Origin: Candidatus Brevefilum sp.
GTDB lineage: Bacteria; Chloroflexota; Anaerolineae; Anaerolineales; Anaerolineaceae
Length of the DNA: 34,558 nucleotides
Assembly (NCBI GenBank): GCA_029210815.1
Contig: JARGGB010000031.1
Location: 1 to 34,558, forward strand
Direction of reading: 5' to 3'
Shown here piece after piece: positions 25,088 through 32,217 of this stretch. Each line of letters opens with the position of its first letter. Positions within the stretch are counted from its first letter, which is position 1. Position numbers and translations under genes: made by a program. Below the pieces are notes generated by a model. That model was given only the letters and a program-made list of their open reading frames with translations, was not told the origin of the DNA and did no database searches.

Positions 25088-26044
25088 TTAAAAATTCTCT
25101 TCCAGGTCCATACCTTCATACAGCGGCATGACTTCCTCGGCATAGCCGTTCATGAATAAGGTTGGGATACGGCCAGCATCACCAATCCTGCGTTCCGTGG
25201 CTTGGGACCAGCGTGGGTGATCGACATCCGGGTTGACATTGGCATAAAACCCGTATTCATTTGGCGCGATGGTGTTCCAAAGCGTGGGCGGCTGGTCGCG
25301 GACCAGGGAAATGCGCACGATGGATTTGATGCTCTTGAATCCATATTTCCAGGGGACAACCAATCGAATTGGCGCGCCATTTTGCGGCGGGAGCGGTTCA
25401 CCGTATAAACCGGTTGCCAAAATTGTCAGGTCATGCATGGCTTCATCCAGCCGAAGTCCTTCTAAATAAGGGAAGGGGAACAGGTCTGAATTGGCATTGT
25501 CCATCTGTCCAGGAACGAGCGCGGATTCAAATAAGACATATTTTGCTTCACTGGTTGGCCTGACATCCTCAAGCAGTTTGTGCAAGGGGAACCCCATCCA
25601 GGGTATGACCATCGACCATCCCTCCACACAGCGCATGCGGTAGATGCGTTCTTCTTGCTCGTAAGCTTCTAAAATCTCTTCCATGGTGAAGATACGGGGG
25701 TTCTCAACCAGACCTGTGACTGCCACAGACCAGGGACTGGTCACAAAATCCTGGGCTTTTTCATCAACAGTTTCTTTGTCCGTGGTGAACTCATAAAAAT
25801 TGCAGTAGCCGGTGATTGCATCGTATGATGTCAGCAGGTTATTCATGTTGTCCGTGCGGAAATCTGTTGGCAAACCCGTAGGCAGTTCGTCAGGGGGTGT
25901 CAACCCGGGCGCACAGCTTGCCAGGAGTGCCCCCATCCCGATAAAGCCCATACTCTTTAGAAATTGGCGTCGGGATTGATAGATGTGCCTTGGGGTGATC
26001 TCTTCCGGTCTAATGGGTACAGAACGGATTTGTTTGCGATCCAT
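25088..26044 (-). CDS. msrP: MsrP-like protein-methionine-sulfoxide reductase, Tat-exported
   Basis: A 318-aa molybdopterin oxidoreductase of the sulfite-oxidase fold that repairs methionine sulfoxide in exported proteins. A twin-arginine signal, SRRQFLK at residues 24-30, precedes a short hydrophobic stretch ending LLASC (Cys44), which also looks like a lipobox. The Moco-ligating cysteine is Cys139 in MRCVEGWSM. Family motifs NGAPIRLVVPWKYGFKSIKS and GYCNFYEF are present. The start at 26044 has GAGG 7 nt upstream. It sits between a rhodanese lipoprotein gene and msrQ in one operon. Membrane anchoring through Cys44 is an inference. Confidence 0.93.
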   Translation of the reverse strand: MDRKQIRSVPIRPEEITPRHIYQSRRQFLKSMGFIGMGALLASCAPGLTPPDELPTGLPTDFRTDNMNNLLTSYDAITGYCNFYEFTTDKETVDEKAQDFVTSPWSVAVTGLVENPRIFTMEEILEAYEQEERIYRMRCVEGWSMVIPWMGFPLHKLLEDVRPTSEAKYVLFESALVPGQMDNANSDLFPFPYLEGLRLDEAMHDLTILATGLYGEPLPPQNGAPIRLVVPWKYGFKSIKSIVRISLVRDQPPTLWNTIAPNEYGFYANVNPDVDHPRWSQATERRIGDAGRIPTLFMNGYAEEVMPLYEGMDLEENF

Positions 26045-26094
26045 CAGAAACCTCTTTCAATTCGGACGAATGCTTAACTCCAGTTTACAATAAA

Positions 26095-26508
26095 TCAGGG
26101 TGCTGTTTCAAAGGGATAGCCTGCATCGCGCCAGGCGATAAAGCCGCCATCCAGATTTTTGAGATTGGTGTAACCAAGGGCAGCCAGGTCCTCTGAGGCT
26201 GTACGGGACATATTGTCACTGCGGCAGTAAAGGACGATTTCAGCGTCTTTGTCAGCGGGGAGCTGGTCGAGGTAGGCTGTAATCTCGTTGTAAGGAATGG
26301 AAAGATCGGTGTCGGGAATATCTCCTTCATAGGGAATATGGGTATTGATCAGCAGGAAGGAGTCCCGTCGTTCTTTCATCATGCCTGCCAATGTTTCGGC
26401 GCTGATATCCTCATAAGGGTCGCCAGATTCTTCAACAGGAGGCTTCGAAGCGCAGCTGGTCAGAACGATTACAAATAATAAAAAAGCTGCTAAGTTTAAT
26501 TTTTTCAT
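26095..26508 (-). CDS. Rhodanese-domain lipoprotein
   Basis: A 137-aa exported protein. Residues 1-19 form a lipoprotein signal (MKKLNL, a hydrophobic core, then LTSC with Cys19). The rest is a single rhodanese-like domain whose active-site loop starts at Cys95 in LYCRSDNMSR, followed by AALGYTNLKNLDGGFIAWRDAGYP, typical of single-domain rhodaneses. It could transfer sulfane sulfur or handle thiol redox on the outer face of the membrane. It is the first gene of the msrPQ operon (50-bp gap to msrP). AAGGA lies 5-6 nt before the ATG, and a credible promoter lies just upstream. Confidence 0.88.
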   Translation of the reverse strand: MKKLNLAAFLLFVIVLTSCASKPPVEESGDPYEDISAETLAGMMKERRDSFLLINTHIPYEGDIPDTDLSIPYNEITAYLDQLPADKDAEIVLYCRSDNMSRTASEDLAALGYTNLKNLDGGFIAWRDAGYPFETAP

Positions 26509-26535
26509 CTTTTTCCTTTCACTTTTGTTTCCATA

Positions 26536-26563
26536 ATTATACTAATTATATCTAAATAGGCAA
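26536..26563 (-). promoter_or_regulatory. Candidate promoter of the rhodanese-msrP-msrQ operon
   Basis: On the minus strand, TTGCCT (26563-26558), a 16-bp spacer and a perfect TATAAT (26541-26536) lie 28 bp upstream of the rhodanese start codon. A second TATAAT-like box is a few bases further upstream. Confidence 0.45.
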
Positions 26564-26615
26564 AATAATGATATGAGGATGTTGAAAATTGTAATTAATA
26601 ATGATCAATTTTCCC

Positions 26616-26713
26616 GTAGGGGCAACCCTGCGTAAACCCCCAGCGATTTTCTGGGGCAGTGGTTGCCCAGCCCGAAGGGTGCACGCGAGGCAGACACAGG
26701 GGTCTGCCCCTAC
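26616..26713. repeat. 98-bp composite inverted GTAG-hairpin element (REPIN-like)
   Basis: The ends GTAGGGGCA (26616-26624) and TGCCCCTAC (26705-26713) are perfect inverse complements. The left half forms GGGCAACC/GGTTGCCC with a nested CCCCAG/CTGGGG stem. The right half forms GGCAGAC/GTCTGCC. Read inward, both ends are GTAG followed by a hairpin, that is, two REP-like units in opposite orientation. It is non-coding. Confidence 0.6.
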
Positions 26714-26916
26714 ATATTTTCCGAATTTTGTTATTAATATTATAATTTTGAAATCAGGAAATATTTCACACAATAAATTTTGATTATCTTTGGTTTTTCA
26801 ACACTCTCTATAAGACGTTTTTGACTTATCTTGGGAAACCACTCTGGAAATTGTGATGAATAAAAAATTATAAACTTAGAACAATTTGCTTACTTATTCA
26901 AGACCACACGAAAAAC

Positions 26917-26946
26917 TTGACAAGACTGGTCATATTAATGTATTCT
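26917..26946 (+). promoter_or_regulatory. Sigma-70 promoter of the 443-aa gene
   Basis: A perfect TTGACA (26917-26922), an 18-bp spacer and TATTCT (26941-26946) stand 31 bp before the start codon. This is the best-matched -35 in the window. Confidence 0.7.
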
Positions 26947-26977
26947 GAATAGAACAACGAAAAATGGAGGCAATTAA

Positions 26978-28309
26978 ATGAGTAAACAATATTCTTTTAC
27001 TGATATTGAGCATGTGATTGAAGCTGCAAAGCGGCTGAATGTTGAATTAAATATTGATGAAGCCAAGGAATGGTTGGCATCCATTGAGGGTGAAAAAGGC
27101 GCGTGGAATCAGATCAAGTTTGACGAGCGAACAGGGGTTTTTGGGCAGAATCTTACCATGTTGGATTTTGACCCGAAGCGGCTGGATTATTTTCGCCATA
27201 TCGGTAAATTGGTTGAATTCACCGATACCCCCGGAAAGGTTGAGACGGCACTGGCATTGTCGGGCTCTTCAGCACAATCGAAGTTTCAGAAATACCCCGG
27301 TGACGCTGATTATTTTGAACGGGTCAATATTATTGCGAGCACCAAGCAAGAGGCTTGCCTGATCCTTGCTGAAATTATGCGTGAAAAGGCACTTGCTACG
27401 GTGAAAGGACCCGACTACCAGTTAATTGAGGTCAAAATGGGATCCTTCCCGATGGATTTTGTAAAAGGAAACCGAACATTTCCTCCAGGAAGCCCAATTT
27501 CCTGGTCTCCAGAAGAAATTGAAGATGGCGAGAAGGTCGGGTTCTCACCTGATGGAAAAGAACTCGTTGTGAAGTGGGAAGAAGCTGCCCAGGATCCTGG
27601 TTGGTGTAAGCTGGATTGGGTGGTGGCAGACCCAATTGAAGGCACCCTGGCAAATGCGAGCAACATGCTGGATGTCACCTGGGAAGCGCCGGATGGGTCG
27701 ATCACGCCTTTGGATGGTTACCTCGATCCTTATTTCCAGGAGGTGTACCTGCAAGCAGAGTCTGTGCCGATCTTTTCAAAACTCTCACAGCATGTGAGCG
27801 CAGATGCCCTGGATGAGTACGTAAAAGCACTTGAAGGCGAAGTTAAAAAATACGTTACAAAAAACATCAACTATGGGAAAGCTGCAAAACGAATGTATAA
27901 CATCTTTCGTTTGACAGGGCGTTACCAGGAGGCGGTCTACTTGCGGGAACTTTTCGATGAACCGGCATCCATGCTTTATCAGGTCTGGTCGCTTATCAGG
28001 ACGGTGGATGATGCCATTCATTCTAAGTCTGAGTTTAAGAAAGAGCAGTTGATTGACCAGGCAGAAAATTTGATGTTTGAGGTCATCCGTGTGATGGAGG
28101 ACGCGCGAGAAGCAGAGATCGTTTCCAAGATTTTGAAATTCAGGGATGCCATCAAAGACCAGGATGCATATTCAAATTTAAGCCTTCAAGCAGAAGCTGC
28201 TCGTGATGAAGTGATTAATGTCGTCAATAATTTCTTTTACGAAAAACTTACCGGAATCCCGGAGATTAAATCCTATATTGATGGTTTCCAGGTTGAAAAA
28301 CACACTTAA
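26978..28309 (+). CDS. Unrecognised 443-aa protein with nucleotidyltransferase-like motifs
   Basis: I cannot assign a family with confidence. Residues 92-115 read LALSGSSAQSKFQKYPGDADYFER in shape: a Gly-Ser pair (96-98) followed by Asp109-x-Asp111, the arrangement of the polymerase-beta-like nucleotidyltransferase fold (GS...DxD). A possible third carboxylate is Asp213 in CKLDWVVADP, a strand-like context. IEVKMGSFP (150-158) lies between. The C-terminal ~180 residues look wholly helical (from about 265), with conserved-looking YGKAAKRMYNIFRLTGRY. There is no signal or membrane segment, so it should be cytosolic. GGAGG precedes the ATG and there is a strong promoter. It is a single gene, upstream of rpsT. 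Nucleic-acid or protein nucleotidylation is only a hypothesis. Confidence 0.65.
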   Translation: MSKQYSFTDIEHVIEAAKRLNVELNIDEAKEWLASIEGEKGAWNQIKFDERTGVFGQNLTMLDFDPKRLDYFRHIGKLVEFTDTPGKVETALALSGSSAQSKFQKYPGDADYFERVNIIASTKQEACLILAEIMREKALATVKGPDYQLIEVKMGSFPMDFVKGNRTFPPGSPISWSPEEIEDGEKVGFSPDGKELVVKWEEAAQDPGWCKLDWVVADPIEGTLANASNMLDVTWEAPDGSITPLDGYLDPYFQEVYLQAESVPIFSKLSQHVSADALDEYVKALEGEVKKYVTKNINYGKAAKRMYNIFRLTGRYQEAVYLRELFDEPASMLYQVWSLIRTVDDAIHSKSEFKKEQLIDQAENLMFEVIRVMEDAREAEIVSKILKFRDAIKDQDAYSNLSLQAEAARDEVINVVNNFFYEKLTGIPEIKSYIDGFQVEKHT

Positions 28310-28395
28310 AGAATATTGAAAAACAAATAAGATTCTTTGGTTCAAAATCAGGTACAATTGTTATTCTAAACACATAGAAATTATGGTAAATCTAC

Positions 28396-28424
28396 TGGAC
28401 AAAATAAAACCTGTCAGGTAGAAT
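28396..28424 (+). promoter_or_regulatory. Candidate promoter of rpsT
   Basis: TGGACA (28396-28401), a 17-bp spacer and TAGAAT (28419-28424) precede the start codon by 51 bp. A second weaker candidate (TTGGTT, then TATTCT) lies about 65 bp further upstream. Confidence 0.55.
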
Positions 28425-28475
28425 GATTTTTCGTGTTTATAGTAAGATTATCCAGTACTTGATGGAGGAAAGACC

Positions 28476-28739
28476 TTGGCAAATATTAAATCGCAAATCA
28501 AGCGCAACCGGCAAAACCTTAAACGACGCACCCGAAATCGTGTTGTTCGCGGCAATTTTAGATCTGCACTCCGTAACGCGAGAGTAGCAATTGAAAGCGG
28601 CGAAGTTGAACAAGCACGCACAGCAGCAGAGGCTGCAACCAAAGCATTAGATAAGGCTGCCGCAAAGGGCGTTATCCATAAGAATAAGGCCGCGCGACAA
28701 AAAAGCCGTCTGATGCAGCGTTTGAACAGCATGGAGTAA
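28476..28739 (+). CDS. rpsT: 30S ribosomal protein S20
   Basis: An 87-aa, strongly basic, helical protein that binds 16S rRNA in the 30S subunit body. The N-terminus ANIKSQIKRNRQNLKRRTRN and the C-terminal GVIHKNKAARQKSRLMQRLN are typical of S20. Translation begins at TTG 28476, with GGAGG about 7 nt upstream. The E. coli rpsT gene also starts at UUG, a feature tied there to autogenous control, so the weak start may be functional. It has its own promoter and a terminator downstream. Confidence 0.96.
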   Translation: MANIKSQIKRNRQNLKRRTRNRVVRGNFRSALRNARVAIESGEVEQARTAAEAATKALDKAAAKGVIHKNKAARQKSRLMQRLNSME

Positions 28740-28779
28740 TGATTTACCGATTTTTTCGGTATTAATACGCTAACTCAAC

Positions 28780-28815
28780 AGCGGGAGCGAACTCTGCTCC
28801 CGCTTTGCGTTTTTC
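28780..28815 (+). terminator. Intrinsic terminator of rpsT
   Basis: AGCGGGAGC (28780-28788) pairs with GCTCCCGCT (28796-28804) across a 7-nt loop, followed by TTGCGTTTTT. A smaller hairpin ACCGA/TCGGT (28746-28760) lies directly after the stop codon. Confidence 0.85.
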
Positions 28816-28848
28816 AATCTCAATGAAATAATTGAGAAATCGATCGCT

Positions 28849-28877
28849 TTATCATCGGTTAAATCAGATGTTATAAT
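28849..28877 (+). promoter_or_regulatory. Candidate promoter of argS
   Basis: TTATCA (28849-28854), a 17-bp spacer and a perfect TATAAT (28872-28877) stand 36 bp before the argS start codon. Confidence 0.55.
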
Positions 28878-28913
28878 TGCTTCTGGTAAAATGGCTGAGA
28901 AAATAGAGAATCA

Positions 28914-30668
28914 ATGTTTGAAAAAGAAAAAAATAAACTTGAAATTCGAATTAAAGATTATTTGAAAAAGGAAGGTATTAACGAATCCCAGCTTGAGTTT
29001 CGTCAAATTCCATTCAGCGGTGAATGGGGTTTGGCTATTCCTTTGTTCCCGATTGCTGCCAGTGAAGCCCGTTCAGGGAAAAAAGTGATTGTCCCCCAAC
29101 GTGCACAACAGCTGGCACAGGGTATCAAAGATGATTTGGGTGAACTTGAAGAATTTTCTCACATTGACGCGGTTAATGGGTATCTTAACCTGTATTTTTC
29201 GACATCAAAATATGCGCAGCGTGTGGTGGATACCGTGCTGGAAGAGGGGGAGCATTACGGCAAGGGTGAAAACCTTGGTAAAAGGGTGATGGTGGAATAT
29301 TCACAACCCAACACTCACAAATCATTTCATGTTGGTCACCTGCGAAATGTAATCCTGGGAGGCAGCGTCTGCCGGCTGTTAGAATTTGCAGGATATGATG
29401 TCATTCGCGCCAATTACCTGGGTGATATTGGTCTGCACGTGGTCAAATGGATGTGGAATTATCTCGAGAATCACCGTGGTGAAGAACCTGGTGAAAACAA
29501 AACCCACTGGATGAATGATATTTATGCTGAGGCTGACCGCCTGTACCAGGATCCGGAAAACGAAGCTGAAGTGCGTGAATTATACGCACGCTGGAATGCA
29601 AAAGAACCAGAGGTGGTCGCTTTATGGAAGAAGACACGTCAGTGGTCACTGGAAGGCTTTGAGCAGATTTATGATCAACTCGGAGAAAGCTTTGACCGCA
29701 TTTATTTTGAGAGTGAGGTTGAAGAACCCGGGGTTAAGCTGGTTGAGGAAATGGTCAAGGATGGATTAGCGCAAGATTTGCGTCCTGATGAACCCGTGAT
29801 CATCAACCTTGATGATTATGCCGGCACGGAGGATGAATACCGTGTGCTGGTTCTGCTTCGGTCGGATGGCTCTTCCCTTTATGCGACCAAAGATTTACCC
29901 CTGGCGATTAAGAAATTTGAAGAATATGACTTTGATCGCTCGATTTATGTGATTGATGTGCGCCAGTCTTTGTATTTGAAACAAATCTTCAAAACACTGG
30001 AGATTCTCGGCTACGATTGGGCAGATAAGCTGTATCACCTGGCTTATGAGCTGGTGAACCTGCCGGGAAATGTCACCATGGCATCCCGTGAGGGTACCGT
30101 GGTCTTGTTTGATGACTTGATGGCAGAAGCAACCCGCCGAGCCAGGGAAATTGTTGAACAGAAAAACCCTGAAGTGTCTGAAACAGCCAAGAATGATATT
30201 GCCGAAGCAGTTGCGCTGGGCGCGTTAAAATACACCATGCTCTCAAGGGATAATACCAAGATCGTCACCTTTGATTGGGATGCGGCGTTGGATTTCAACG
30301 GTCAGGCTGCCCCCTATATTCAATATGCCCATGTTCGTGCTGAAAGCATTTTGCGGAAGGCTGGCGGAAGGTTGCCCGGGGAAGCGAGTTTCCCTTCTGA
30401 GCTTGTCAAAGCTGAGGTAGACTTAATTGAGCTGCTCACACGGCTGCCGCAGGAAGTTCTGAAAGCTGCGGAAGAGTTGCGTCCGTTAGGCGTTGCTAAC
30501 CTTGCTTTTGACCTGGCAAAGGGATTTAATGACTTTTACAACACCTGCCAGGTACTCAATGTTGAACCGGAAGTTAGAGCTTATCGCTTGCGATTAGTGG
30601 CAGCGGCACAACAGGTTATTGCAACCAGCCTGGACTTATTGGGGATCAAAGCCCCAAGTGTAATGTGA
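28914..30668 (+). CDS. argS: Arginyl-tRNA synthetase
   Basis: A 584-aa class I synthetase that charges tRNA-Arg. The HIGH motif appears as HVGH at 139-142 within QPNTHKSFHVGHLRN. The KMSKS-equivalent reads MASREG at 389-394 and lacks both lysines. ArgRS enzymes without the KMSK lysine are known to rely on a Lys just upstream of HIGH, here Lys136. The N-terminal Add-1-like domain for the tRNA D-loop (~1-100) and the C-terminal all-helical anticodon-binding domain (~465-584) are in place. There is a promoter with perfect -10 upstream. The initiating ATG has a weak GAGA site. Confidence 0.96.
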   Translation: MFEKEKNKLEIRIKDYLKKEGINESQLEFRQIPFSGEWGLAIPLFPIAASEARSGKKVIVPQRAQQLAQGIKDDLGELEEFSHIDAVNGYLNLYFSTSKYAQRVVDTVLEEGEHYGKGENLGKRVMVEYSQPNTHKSFHVGHLRNVILGGSVCRLLEFAGYDVIRANYLGDIGLHVVKWMWNYLENHRGEEPGENKTHWMNDIYAEADRLYQDPENEAEVRELYARWNAKEPEVVALWKKTRQWSLEGFEQIYDQLGESFDRIYFESEVEEPGVKLVEEMVKDGLAQDLRPDEPVIINLDDYAGTEDEYRVLVLLRSDGSSLYATKDLPLAIKKFEEYDFDRSIYVIDVRQSLYLKQIFKTLEILGYDWADKLYHLAYELVNLPGNVTMASREGTVVLFDDLMAEATRRAREIVEQKNPEVSETAKNDIAEAVALGALKYTMLSRDNTKIVTFDWDAALDFNGQAAPYIQYAHVRAESILRKAGGRLPGEASFPSELVKAEVDLIELLTRLPQEVLKAAEELRPLGVANLAFDLAKGFNDFYNTCQVLNVEPEVRAYRLRLVAAAQQVIATSLDLLGIKAPSVM

Positions 30669-30722
30669 TTATTTTAATCATTTGTTGACCAAACTATCTA
30701 AAAAAAGGAGAAAATTTTCAAA

Positions 30723-32042
30723 ATGGCAAAAATTCGAACCATCATTATGGGCGCTGCAGGGCGAGATTTTCACAACTTCAATACTTTTTACCGCGATAAT
30801 GAAGATTATGAGGTTGTCGCCTTTACTGCGACACAAATCCCCAATATTGAAGGGCGTAAGTATCCTGCAGAACTTGCGGGTGGACTATATCCTAAAGGCA
30901 TCCCGATTTATCCCGAATCCGAATTAGAAAACCTGATCCGTGATGAGGAAATCGACCAGGTCGTCTTTGCTTACAGCGATGTTCCCCATGAATATGTGAT
31001 GCATAAAGCCTCATTAGTTAATGCGGCTGGTGCGGATTTTCGTCTTTTAGGTACTGAAAAAACTCAGATTAAATCGTCCAAACCCATGATTGGCGTTTGT
31101 GCTGTTCGAACAGGATCTGGAAAGAGTCAGACCACACGACGCGTTTCATTAATCTTGCGGGATATGGGTTACAAAGTTGCTGCAATCCGCCATCCAATGC
31201 CTTATGGTGACCTTGTCAAACAAAAAGTGCAGCGATTTGCTGATTACAGTGACCTTGATAAACACGAATGCACCATTGAAGAACGCGAGGAATACGAACC
31301 TCACATCGATAATGATGTGATCGTTTACGCAGGTGTGGATTATGAAGCGATCCTGCGTCAGGCAGAGCAAGAAGTGGATATCGTTTTGTGGGATGGCGGT
31401 AACAACGACTTCTCATTTTATAAGACGGATCTCTTAATTGTTGTTGCGGACCCCCATCGTCCAGGGCATGAATTACGCTATTATCCTGGTGAGACCAACG
31501 TCCGACTGGCAGATGTGTTTGTGATCAACAAAGTTGATACTGCCAATCCTGAGGATGTGATTACTGTTCGTGATAATTTGCATTCATTGAACCCGGATGC
31601 AATTGTTATTGAAGGTGCTTCACCGCTATTTGTGGATGATCCCGAAGCTATACGAGGAAAGCGTGTACTGGTGGTTGAGGACGGTCCAACCCTGACGCAT
31701 GGTGAAATGGCTTATGGCGCAGGCTATGTGGCAGCACGGCGGTTTGGTGCAGGTGAAATTGTTGATCCGCGACCTTTTGCCGTTGGATCAATTAAGGCGA
31801 CCTACGAGAAATATCCAAACACAGGCACAATCCTGCCTGCTATGGGTTACGGAGATGCCATGATGCGCGACCTCGAAGAGACCATCAATAATGCCGATGT
31901 TGACCTAGTTATCAGCGGCACGCCGATTGACCTGACGCGTGTCATCAAGGTCAATAAACCGATGCAGCGGGTGCGTTATGAACTACAGGAAATTGGTGAA
32001 CCAACCCTCAAGTCGATTTTAGAGAAGAAGTTTGGGAAGTAA
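30723..32042 (+). CDS. Cyclic 2,3-diphosphoglycerate synthetase-like GTPase
   Basis: A 439-aa P-loop protein. An N-terminal Rossmann-like domain (TIIMGAAGRDFHNFNTFYRD, ~7-25) is followed by a P-loop-like sequence AVRTGSGKSQ at 127-136, WDGGNNDFSFYKTDLLIVVADP at ~223-244 and NKVD at 269-272. This layout matches the family of archaeal cyclic 2,3-diphosphoglycerate synthetase (CpgS), which closes 2,3-bisphosphoglycerate with ATP in thermophilic methanogens. Bacterial homologues are common but uncharacterised, as far as I know. AAGGAG lies about 12 nt before the ATG. The gene is 54 bp downstream of argS, possibly on the same message. The actual substrate in this organism is uncertain. Confidence 0.8.
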   Translation: MAKIRTIIMGAAGRDFHNFNTFYRDNEDYEVVAFTATQIPNIEGRKYPAELAGGLYPKGIPIYPESELENLIRDEEIDQVVFAYSDVPHEYVMHKASLVNAAGADFRLLGTEKTQIKSSKPMIGVCAVRTGSGKSQTTRRVSLILRDMGYKVAAIRHPMPYGDLVKQKVQRFADYSDLDKHECTIEEREEYEPHIDNDVIVYAGVDYEAILRQAEQEVDIVLWDGGNNDFSFYKTDLLIVVADPHRPGHELRYYPGETNVRLADVFVINKVDTANPEDVITVRDNLHSLNPDAIVIEGASPLFVDDPEAIRGKRVLVVEDGPTLTHGEMAYGAGYVAARRFGAGEIVDPRPFAVGSIKATYEKYPNTGTILPAMGYGDAMMRDLEETINNADVDLVISGTPIDLTRVIKVNKPMQRVRYELQEIGEPTLKSILEKKFGK

Positions 32043-32066
32043 ATTTGAAATGAAGCATTAAGGTTG

Positions 32067-32082
32067 AACCTGAATTCAGGTT
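32067..32082. repeat. 16-bp perfect palindrome
   Basis: AACCTGAATTCAGGTT is fully self-complementary and lies 25 bp after the stop of the preceding gene. It may be a protein-binding site or part of a 3-prime structure. There is no adjacent T-run. Confidence 0.4.
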
Positions 32083-32117
32083 TACCTATGCTGCCAACAT
32101 TATAATAATGACGTATC

Positions 32118-32145
32118 GTAGGGGCTCGGTATGCCGAGCCCCTAC
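32118..32145. repeat. Palindromic GTAG-foot hairpin
   Basis: GTAGGGGCTCGG (32118-32129) is exactly complementary to CCGAGCCCCTAC (32134-32145) around the loop TATG. GTAG is at the foot on both strands. Six T residues begin at 32151, so the structure could also terminate the upstream transcript. It shares its GTAGGGGC outer arm with the element at 26616. Confidence 0.6.
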
Positions 32146-32217
32146 ATCCATTTTTTAATAAATACGGTAATATTAACAACCAAATTGAAAACAGATCAAG
32201 AGAAGAAAATAATCACA

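Larger units (their letters stand above)
26509..26977. other. 469-bp divergent intergenic region
   Basis: This region separates the rhodanese gene (minus) from the 443-aa gene (plus). It holds a promoter for each direction and a 98-bp composite GTAG-foot repeat (26616-26713), all listed separately. The remaining DNA is AT-rich with no convincing reading frame; the short frames crossing the repeat are low-complexity artefacts. Confidence 0.7.

Noticed and set aside
26601-26783. 60-codon frame crossing the 98-bp repeat
   Set aside because: The frame arises from the composite inverted repeat, has no ribosome site and encodes low-complexity sequence.
32131-32217. 29-codon N-terminal extension of Obg
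   Set aside because: It begins inside the GTAG hairpin and has no ribosome site. The Obg family begins at the MYLDEAEI region.
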